DNA of 8,217 bases from an uncultured Bacilli bacterium (GTDB taxonomy: Bacteria; Bacillota_I; Bacilli_A; RF39; UBA660). Within the stretch, counting starts at the first letter, position 1; every line of letters starts with the position of its first letter. The DNA is taken from the NCBI GenBank assembly GCA_944363865.1, contig CALVVN010000023.1, forward strand, positions 1 through 8,217, in the 5' to 3' direction. This document shows positions 1 through 5,148 of this stretch, piece by piece. The position numbers and the translations under genes are program-made. Below the pieces are notes generated by a model, which saw nothing but the letters and a program-made list of their open reading frames with translations, had not been told where the DNA came from and did no database searches.

Positions 1-208
1 AACAGGTAGTATTTTGATTATCCCATATAATACTATTCTAATAGGTGGTACAAAAACACAATTTTAAAAAATTATCTTTGTAATATTTATTTATTAAAAC
101 ATTAAAAAAGGTACAAAAAAATGTACCTAATATCAGTTAAATTTATCTTCATTTATTTATAAATAATGTACCTAAAAAATATAAAAAATAATAAAAATCG
201 TGTACTTT

Positions 209-255
209 GCGTGTGTGATTTGTCAGCAGGTTAAGTAGGTATGACAAAAGCACGC
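209..255. repeat. GC-enriched interrupted inverted repeat (possible structured RNA or DNA cruciform)
   Basis: GCGTG (209-213) pairs with CACGC (251-255), and TTTGTCA (219-225) pairs with TGACAAA (242-248). This gives 12 base pairs with an asymmetric internal loop and a 16-nt apical loop. The surrounding sequence is extremely AT-rich, so this roughly 60-bp block stands out by composition. The right arm overlaps a second, competing hairpin (253-263). It could be a small RNA, a protein-bound cruciform or part of an origin. I do not recognise it as a known RNA family. Confidence 0.45.
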
Positions 256-275
256 CAGTGGCGAGTTTTCTTTTA
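253..275 (+). terminator. Possible plus-strand hairpin terminator
   Basis: CGCC (253-256) pairs with GGCG (260-263) around the loop AGT. The stem can be extended by weaker pairs outside a mismatch (AAAGC with GTTTT), and it is followed by a T-rich stretch. It could end a short plus-strand transcript that includes the inverted repeat at 209-255, or one entering from the left. The core stem is only four pairs, so the call is weak. Confidence 0.3.
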
Positions 276-320
276 TTTTTCAAGGAATTTTGAAAAATTC
301 ATTGTCGGACACTTTTCTTT

Positions 321-397
321 TTGTATGACATTTGTTAGTACAATTTTTGCACCAAAAAAGGGCTTTTTTAGCCCTTGTCATACATTTGTTAGTACAA
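321..397. repeat. Pair of 23-bp repeats, partly direct and partly inverted
   Basis: Positions 321-343 and 375-397 match at 20 of 23 bases. They share TTGT, then differ over three bases, then share ACATTTGTTAGTACAA exactly. The differing bases are ATG in one copy and CAT in the other, so TGTATGACA (322-330) and TGTCATACA (376-384) also form a perfect 9-bp inverted pair. GTATGACA occurs a third time at 239-246. Having both direct and inverted symmetry suggests a recombination or regulator-binding site. The 31 bp between the copies hold a terminator hairpin. Confidence 0.55.
354..376 (-). terminator. Intrinsic terminator, probable end of the operon transcript
   Basis: On the minus strand AAGGGC, a seven-base A-rich loop (TAAAAAA) and GCCCTT form a six-pair stem that runs directly into a T-tract. 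It lies about 200 bp beyond the stop of the HD-domain gene, and I see no stronger minus-strand terminator closer to the operon. The T-tract is on the minus-strand side only, so it should work for leftward transcription. Confidence 0.6.
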
Positions 398-578
398 ATT
401 TAGCTGTTTTTGGCAATAAAATGTACATTAAATTTTGTATAAAATCAAAAATTCAATCAAAAATAAAGTACCCAAATTCTATTGTTTAACAACCATATTA
501 TTAATATTTCCCTTATCATTTTAAATTGTTTAATTCTCTATAAATTTGTTTCTATTATCAATTTCATATAGTAAAAAA

Positions 579-1238
579 CTATTTTAAATGCCATGTTTTA
601 TTATTAAATAATACAACATACGGTTTTTCAATATAGTTAGCAAATTCATCTATAGCACGAAAAATTTTTTTTATAAAATAAAATTTTTCAAGTTCTTGTT
701 TATTTATTCTAGAATCAGTTAGAAAGTTTATTATTAATTTATCATTAATTTTAACATCAATTTTTTCTATATATTGATATTGCCTTATTCCTTTTATGTT
801 ATACCCTAAATATGCTAATCTTTCTTTAGTCGTATCTAACTTATCAGCAAATCTCAATATAGTTACAATCGGTGTTTTAAGATATCTAAAATTACTGTGA
901 TACTTTATTGACATTAAAATATCATTATTGTACTTTGAATTAATATTTTTATCAGCAAAATATTTTTTTACTATTTCATAGCCATTTTTAGCATGATCTT
1001 TTTTTCCATATAAACATCCTAAGTCATGTAGAAATGCTGTTGCCATTGTAACATCCATTAATTCTTTATCACAATCTAGTTGTACAAGAACATTTTCAAC
1101 TATGTTAACGACATTTCTTATATGAGATAGACCATGATGAGCCCAAAGATTCCTAGAACATTCCAAACTATCAATTTGGTTATAAATTTCTAATAAATCT
1201 TTATCATTACTTATAAATTCATACATACTAAACTTCAT
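579..1238 (-). CDS. HD-domain metal-dependent phosphohydrolase
   Basis: This 219-residue protein carries the HD-superfamily metal-binding pattern: His39 (in GLSHIRNV), the His71-Asp72 doublet (FLHDLG), His82 and His114 as likely further ligands, and Asp132 (RFADKLD). Family members hydrolyse phosphoester bonds in nucleotides, dNTPs, cyclic nucleotides or (p)ppGpp. The substrate cannot be read from the sequence, but the operon suggests a nucleotide or modified nucleotide. It is the last gene, 48 bp after the MazG-like gene. The ATG at 1238 has no Shine-Dalgarno sequence. The only good one (AGGAG at 1281-1285) precedes an eight-codon mini-ORF in the same frame that stops six bases before this ATG. 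The HD domain is complete, so I keep 1238 as the start. No signal peptide or membrane segment is evident. Confidence 0.85.
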   Translation of the reverse strand: MKFSMYEFISNDKDLLEIYNQIDSLECSRNLWAHHGLSHIRNVVNIVENVLVQLDCDKELMDVTMATAFLHDLGCLYGKKDHAKNGYEIVKKYFADKNINSKYNNDILMSIKYHSNFRYLKTPIVTILRFADKLDTTKERLAYLGYNIKGIRQYQYIEKIDVKINDKLIINFLTDSRINKQELEKFYFIKKIFRAIDEFANYIEKPYVVLFNNKTWHLK

Positions 1239-1244
1239 ATTTAA

Positions 1245-1285
1245 TTATTTAGCAAATCTAAATAAAAGCATAAAAATATGCTCCT
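1245..1285 (-). promoter_or_regulatory. Hairpin and in-frame mini-ORF before the HD-domain gene
   Basis: Just after the MazG stop codon, AGGAG (1281-1285) is followed nine bases later by ATG (1271-1269). This opens an eight-codon frame, MLLFRFAK, ending in TAA at 1247-1245. The frame is the same as the HD gene, whose ATG follows after six bases. A perfect 6-bp hairpin, AGCATA with TATGCT and a TTTT loop, occupies 1267-1282, overlapping the Shine-Dalgarno sequence and the mini-ORF start, and is followed by TTTATTT. It may tune translation or termination between the two genes. Confidence 0.45.
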
Positions 1286-1286
1286 A

Positions 1287-1586
1287 TTAGTCACTAATTC
1301 GTACATTAACACCATCTATATTTTTATATACTCTTTTTGCATTTTTTGATACTTTGTTCATAATTTCATCTTCCAAATCAAAGCCTAACATTTCTGACAA
1401 CCCCATTAAATAGATGGCTACATCAGCGAGTTCCTCTCCCAAATCATCTTTCTTTTTTCTATAAGCATCGTGAGCTTCCGCTACCTCTCCATATAGTAAA
1501 CAAAATTCCTTGTTAACATCAGTTGTATTAAAACCTTTATTAACTTTATTTTGCCAAATATCCTTCTGTATTTGTTTCATGTCCAT
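1287..1586 (-). CDS. MazG-like nucleotide pyrophosphohydrolase
   Basis: At 99 residues this is the size of a single-domain all-alpha NTP pyrophosphohydrolase (MazG/dUTPase superfamily). The metal-binding signature is present: Glu34 and Glu37 in GEVAEAHDAY, Glu51/Glu52 and Asp55 in GEELADVAIYL, and a downstream KxxxNAKR segment typical of the family. Such enzymes convert (d)NTPs to (d)NMPs plus pyrophosphate, cleaning the pool or supplying monophosphates. The ATG at 1586 is supported by a full AAGGAGGT eight bases upstream (1595-1602). That ribosome binding site lies inside the end of the preceding kinase gene, and the two coding regions overlap by 41 bp. A second ATG two codons in is possible but too close to matter. 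Confidence 0.9.
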   Translation of the reverse strand: MDMKQIQKDIWQNKVNKGFNTTDVNKEFCLLYGEVAEAHDAYRKKKDDLGEELADVAIYLMGLSEMLGFDLEDEIMNKVSKNAKRVYKNIDGVNVRISD

Positions 1587-3138
1587 TATTTTGTACCTCC
1601 TTAAAATTATTGTAATATTTTATTACTCTATTTAAATTATATAACAAAAATTCATCTAATTCAATAGGTTCCAAAAATTTATCATTAACTACTGTAACAA
1701 CAGGATATAATATATCATTAATCTCAATATACCCACAATTGTTTTTAATATGTTTATAAGCAAATATGTCCTGTCCATAAACCTGTTCCATAGTTGCCTC
1801 TGAAACAAAATGACCACCATTTGCATATCTATCTAAATTTCGTTGTTTTCGAACATCCAATTCAGAAGTCAAATTTATAATTATTGTATTATTACAATTC
1901 GGTAATATATTCAAAATTAAACCTATGCTTCTCTTGTAAACATCCTTGTCAATTTCTTCTTCATATGCATAATCAAAACCTCTTGAAAATTGGATTATAT
2001 TATTATTTTTTTGTAATTTTAAAACAGCTTTTTCCAAAATTAAATCCCACAATATTGGTCTAATAATATCATGACCTGTTCCATTCATAGCAAGTCTACT
2101 ATAGTGTTTTATATTATTAAAATCAGATAAATACTCATTATAAATATCTTTCATAAATGTTATTTTTGATTCAATTTTTTTAAACTTTTCAATATCGTTG
2201 ATGTTTGCTACATCATCCATCATAAATACTTCTAACAGTGGGGATAAATCATCTATATCCGTAAATATATTATAGTTTTTCTTAAGAAAATTAATAAAAG
2301 TTGTCTTACCTGCACAGGAATTTCCAATAACAATAATATTATTTGGAAGCTTTAATCTTTTTATATCTAGTAGTGATACTTTATCCCTCAAACCTAAAGG
2401 TCCTATCTTTTTTATTGAAGCAAAACTGTTGCTTATCCCTTGAGAAATAGATAAATCTAAATTTTTGTTTTTTACATAACTGCCTAAAAAACCACCTATA
2501 AAAGTATCACCAGCACCAGTTGTTGAAATTACTTTTTCGGCTTTATGAACTTCATAAATTAAATTTTCTTTTTTATTCATAACTATAACTGGTTTATCCT
2601 CATTAGTGATTATTTTGATGGGAATGTTTTTTACAATGTCTTCTATCACAGAATATTCAGCCATATTACAAAATAGCATATCTATTTTATCTAAGTATTT
2701 TTTTACAAGGGGAATATATTCTTTTACACTATGAATCATTACATCTATTGACAAAGTATTATATTGTATTTTAGGATTATTTAAAATTTTATCAACATCA
2801 ACACCTTTTCTAAAAGAAATATGTAAATGATTGATATTAACTGTTTCAGAAACAGAAAAATTATTGTCATAATATTTTTTTGCACTACAAGTACCATTTA
2901 TTTCATCTATTTCAAATTCAACTAGTGGATTATTGTCACCTATTACATTTATATCTTTATTATTTAGTTCAACTTTTAATTTTTTATTAACATTACTAAT
3001 AATTGCAATTTCTACATCAGAAATATGACGACACGAATAGGAGCTATATATGGCACTACCACCAAAAGTTTTGTGGCATCCATTTTTTGTTACAATATGA
3101 TCAACAGAACTATTCCCAACAAAACAAATATCTATCAT
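1546..3138 (-). CDS. PfkB-family kinase fused to a second P-loop nucleotide kinase domain
   Basis: Residues 1-255 form a PfkB/ribokinase-type domain. They include the N-terminal GNSSVDH strand, the substrate-binding Gly-Gly pair (26-27, FGGSAI) and the C-terminal TTGAGDTFIGG signature at about 206-216, with Asp211 as catalytic base. Such kinases phosphorylate sugars or nucleosides. From about residue 268 a separate P-loop domain begins, with Walker A GNSCAGKT at 272-279, a DIDD segment near 294 and an Arg/Lys-rich lid-like stretch near 430-437 (RKQRNLDR). It looks like a nucleoside or nucleotide kinase of unknown specificity. At 530 residues it is nearly twice the length of a lone PfkB protein. 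Its ATG overlaps the preceding kinase stop codon (ATGA at 3135-3138) and has no Shine-Dalgarno sequence, so translational coupling is likely. A fusion suggests two successive phosphorylations, an inference. Confidence 0.85.
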   Translation of the reverse strand: MIDICFVGNSSVDHIVTKNGCHKTFGGSAIYSSYSCRHISDVEIAIISNVNKKLKVELNNKDINVIGDNNPLVEFEIDEINGTCSAKKYYDNNFSVSETVNINHLHISFRKGVDVDKILNNPKIQYNTLSIDVMIHSVKEYIPLVKKYLDKIDMLFCNMAEYSVIEDIVKNIPIKIITNEDKPVIVMNKKENLIYEVHKAEKVISTTGAGDTFIGGFLGSYVKNKNLDLSISQGISNSFASIKKIGPLGLRDKVSLLDIKRLKLPNNIIVIGNSCAGKTTFINFLKKNYNIFTDIDDLSPLLEVFMMDDVANINDIEKFKKIESKITFMKDIYNEYLSDFNNIKHYSRLAMNGTGHDIIRPILWDLILEKAVLKLQKNNNIIQFSRGFDYAYEEEIDKDVYKRSIGLILNILPNCNNTIIINLTSELDVRKQRNLDRYANGGHFVSEATMEQVYGQDIFAYKHIKNNCGYIEINDILYPVVTVVNDKFLEPIELDEFLLYNLNRVIKYYNNFKEVQNNGHETNTEGYLAK

Positions 3139-3632
3139 TTTAATACAAGTTTTTTGACTGATTGTTGAACTTCAGTCTCACTTACCTCTTTTGTATCAAA
3201 CTTGTGCACGTCTACAAACTGCTGAGTATAAGACATAATAAAATCATATTGTCTGTTTAGATCATCATAATATTTTGCAAGATTTGAATAGTCAGAACAA
3301 TCGTTTTTTCTTCTTTTTAATAGTTCATTTTTAGGTGCTGTTAAGTATATTATAAATAACCCTACACTTTGATAAGCAAGTAATAATTCCTTATAATCAA
3401 TTAACTGTAGTTTACTTGCACCTCTAAGAACAGGTCCATATACCATTTCACTAATAAAAGAACGATCTAAAACCAAATCATCAGTTTCATTTTCTAAGAG
3501 TTTCATATATTTTGTCATTAAATCCAAATTTTTTGAATCATAATCAAAATGATGTTTGGACATACCTTGAGTCACTAGGTAATCTACTAACGTTGTTTTT
3601 CCTACTCCATCCATACCCTCAACTATAATCAT
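3135..3632 (-). CDS. Thymidylate-kinase-like P-loop (deoxy)nucleotide kinase
   Basis: This 165-residue protein opens with a P-loop, GMDGVGKT (residues 6-13), preceded by IIVE as in thymidylate kinases. It has a DRS motif at 56-58 (LVLDRSFISE), corresponding to the DRY/DRF motif of dTMP and deoxynucleoside kinases, and a short basic lid around residues 106-109 (KRRK). It is shorter than the usual 200-210-residue Tmk, so a specialised (d)NMP or nucleoside kinase is more likely than the housekeeping enzyme. A G-rich ribosome binding site (GGGGGG at 3638-3643) precedes the ATG by about five bases. It starts 18 bp after the HhH-GPD gene and overlaps the fused kinase by 4 bp. Confidence 0.85.
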   Translation of the reverse strand: MIIVEGMDGVGKTTLVDYLVTQGMSKHHFDYDSKNLDLMTKYMKLLENETDDLVLDRSFISEMVYGPVLRGASKLQLIDYKELLLAYQSVGLFIIYLTAPKNELLKRRKNDCSDYSNLAKYYDDLNRQYDFIMSYTQQFVDVHKFDTKEVSETEVQQSVKKLVLK

Positions 3633-3650
3633 TTTATCCCCCCTATCAAC

Positions 3651-4421
3651 TTATCGTCTACATAAACAAAGTGTATTTACTTTACCACTGTTGTTAAGTG
3701 GACAATTTTCTGGTTTATGTTTATTGCAATAGTGTCTTTTATAGTAAATCAAAACCAAATGTGCCCACCAAGTAGCATTGTTATAATCTGGTATATTCAA
3801 TTCTTCATAACCATTCTTAATTATAATATCTTTCAAATCCAAATCATTAACTAATTCTTGCAATTGTTGACGAAGCTTATCATGTCCTATTGCATTTTTA
3901 TATAAATCAAATCCTAAACATGGCAACTCAACATCTTTCATACCACTATCTACTGGCATTATTCCGGATTCATAATATCCTCGCATATACAATACACAAC
4001 ATTGTGCGACTTTATATGAAGCACCACTAACATTTTCAGCAATCAATTTAATTAGTTGTTCGTTAGGAATATATAACAACTCCTGTTCGTATTCTTCAAT
4101 AAACTTCATCATCGAACATAAGTATTTATATCTTGAGTTTGCTAATCCTAGTCCTTTTATGATGTCTATAATTTGTTCTTCTAACATCTCTGTAATTTCT
4201 TCATAAGTGAACGAATCTAATTCCTTTATTACTTTTTGATAACTATTTATCATATTATAAGAAATTCTTGTTGAAAGACCAGCTATTAAAAGTCTCTTTC
4301 TATAATCTTCTATATCTAATGGCCACCACATATTATTATCATGATTTTTAAAAATATCAGTCTTAACATCCGGACAATTGCTACAAATGTCCAAAATTTG
4401 TTTCAATTCTTCTTTTGTCAT
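3651..4421 (-). CDS. HhH-GPD (EndoIII-like) DNA glycosylase-fold protein with atypical cysteine cluster
   Basis: This 256-residue protein matches the helix-hairpin-helix GPD fold of endonuclease III/MutY/OGG1. A helical N-terminal half (RLLIAGLSTRISYNMI, then a GLANSRYKYL segment) leads to a hairpin NVSGASYKVAQCC with Lys137 at the catalytic lysine position. PVDSGMKD follows, with Asp158 at the conserved aspartate. The C-terminus has Cys232, Cys240, Cys252 and Cys254, spaced C-x7-C-x11-C-x1-C rather than the EndoIII C-x6-C-x2-C-x5-C, so an Fe-S cluster is possible but remodelled. Cys13 and Cys16 (CSNC) are extra. In this neighbourhood it may remove, or like phage HhH-fold transferases modify, an unusual base. 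It follows a 70-bp gap, has no Shine-Dalgarno sequence, and may have its own promoter. Confidence 0.75.
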   Translation of the reverse strand: MTKEELKQILDICSNCPDVKTDIFKNHDNNMWWPLDIEDYRKRLLIAGLSTRISYNMINSYQKVIKELDSFTYEEITEMLEEQIIDIIKGLGLANSRYKYLCSMMKFIEEYEQELLYIPNEQLIKLIAENVSGASYKVAQCCVLYMRGYYESGIMPVDSGMKDVELPCLGFDLYKNAIGHDKLRQQLQELVNDLDLKDIIIKNGYEELNIPDYNNATWWAHLVLIYYKRHYCNKHKPENCPLNNSGKVNTLCLCRR

Positions 4422-4491
4422 TATTTTTGTATAATATTATATATAATCAGTCGTAAGAGAGATTTTACATAAATAACTGACCAATATACTA
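4422..4491 (-). promoter_or_regulatory. Possible internal promoter with near-leaderless start
   Basis: This 70-bp gap is the largest inside the operon. It contains TATAAT at 4436-4441, placing a transcript start only about eight bases before the ATG at 4421, which lacks a Shine-Dalgarno sequence. No good -35 box is seen at the right distance. A weak inverted repeat (TCAGT 4447-4451 with ACTGA 4476-4480) surrounds the expected -35 position and could be an operator. Confidence 0.3.
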
Positions 4492-5148
4492 CTATATTCC
4501 TTTCGCTTGGTTTTCTCTCAAAATTTTATTAAATAAACTTGAATTACTAGAAATTATTTGAGTATTTAATAATTTTTCTAATTCATTTATAAAATGAATA
4601 GTTGGTATATTAGTACAGGAAATAATTATATTTTCATAAGAATTCCTGTAATTTTCAATAATGAATTTTTTTAATTTGTTTATTCCAAAATCAAAATAAT
4701 CTTCTGTATTTAATAAATTTAAGTTTATATTTTTTAAAACCGAAATATCATTTTTTTCCAATTCGCTTTTAACTTTTTTCCCCAGTTCTTCATTGTATGG
4801 AGTTATAAGTAAACATTTAGATATTTTTCGTTCTTTAGCCTCTTCGATTAAAGAAGTCGCAGGATTATTTGCAGTAGTAATTTTATCGCTAATAATAGCA
4901 GAAGATGTACAAAAGAATGCAATATAATTTACGTTTAAATATTGCAAATCTATAATTTTTTGATAACTATCTTCAGCAAGTTCCTTTAAATATTGTAATT
5001 TGTTTTCCTTATAACTAGTTTTATAATCTAATTTTGCAATGTAAAAAGAATATTGTTCGTGTTTTATAATTTGTTTGTTTAATAAATATTGTAATTCATA
5101 TTCAACAGTAAGATTAGTTTTGGGAATTAATAAACCAATTCTTCTCAT
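4492..5148 (-). CDS. Maleate isomerase / arylmalonate decarboxylase-like (Asp/Glu racemase superfamily) protein
   Basis: This 218-residue protein has the features of the AMDase/maleate cis-trans isomerase branch. The N-terminal motif is IPKTNLTVEYEL, like the family P-x-x-N-x-T-V-E-x-E. The first cysteine, Cys80, lies in FFCTSSA, and the second, Cys178, in IISCTNIPT. The closing IISSNSSLFNKILR matches the usual end of the fold, SSN with a following helix. Two facing cysteines are typical of racemases and isomerases; single-cysteine relatives decarboxylate malonates. It is somewhat shorter than the usual 240-250 residues. The real substrate is unknown. Its ATG overlaps the radical SAM stop codon (ATGA, 5145-5148) with GAGG four bases upstream, so the two are translationally coupled and probably act in consecutive steps. 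Confidence 0.75.
   Translation of the reverse strand: MRRIGLLIPKTNLTVEYELQYLLNKQIIKHEQYSFYIAKLDYKTSYKENKLQYLKELAEDSYQKIIDLQYLNVNYIAFFCTSSAIISDKITTANNPATSLIEEAKERKISKCLLITPYNEELGKKVKSELEKNDISVLKNINLNLLNTEDYFDFGINKLKKFIIENYRNSYENIIISCTNIPTIHFINELEKLLNTQIISSNSSLFNKILRENQAKGI

Larger units (their letters stand above)
48..471. repeat. Cluster of nine GTAC-centred motifs
   Basis: GTAC occurs at 48, 111, 123, 168, 202, 338, 392, 423 and 468. At this base composition about one would be expected in 430 bp. Several copies share flanks: GGTACAAAAA at 47 and 110, ATGTACCTAA at 121 and 166, and TTAGTACAA at 336 and 390. GGTACA (110-115) and TGTACC (122-127) form a perfect inverted pair across six A residues. 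The arrangement resembles multiple sites for one dimeric DNA-binding protein, such as a replication initiator, repressor or recombinase accessory factor. No matching protein is in the window, so the role is unknown. Confidence 0.5.
1..578. other. Left intergenic region, repeat-rich, no convincing protein gene
   Basis: This 578-bp stretch beyond the end of the operon carries no ORF that looks like a protein. The only long frame (241-489, plus) runs through two copies of a repeat and a terminator hairpin and has no recognisable domain. The region does hold structure: nine GTAC tetranucleotides between 48 and 471, a GC-enriched inverted repeat at 209-255 with a second hairpin at 253-263, two 23-bp repeats at 321-343 and 375-397, and a minus-strand terminator between them. 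A 7-bp inverted repeat, TAGTATT (7-13) with AATACTA (29-35), lies at the extreme left. A regulatory, replication or attachment function is inference only. Confidence 0.6.

Noticed and set aside
209..263. tRNA or integron attC site
   Set aside because: There is no cloverleaf or TpsiC-like arm, and the GTTAAGT resemblance to an attC core lies in the loop without a matching partner.
321..397. CRISPR array
   Set aside because: There are only two imperfect copies, the intervening sequence is a terminator hairpin, and no cas gene is present.
241..489. Plus-strand 82-codon frame in the left region
   Set aside because: It runs through the 23-bp repeats and the terminator hairpin, has no Shine-Dalgarno sequence and shows no domain; its repeated TFVST element is just the DNA repeat translated.
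3135..3632. Housekeeping thymidylate kinase (tmk)
   Set aside because: The protein is about 40 residues shorter than usual and lies inside a specialised operon, so the housekeeping symbol was not assigned.
3651..4421. Housekeeping endonuclease III (nth)
   Set aside because: The cysteine spacing and surrounding sequence differ too much from EndoIII, so the symbol was withheld.
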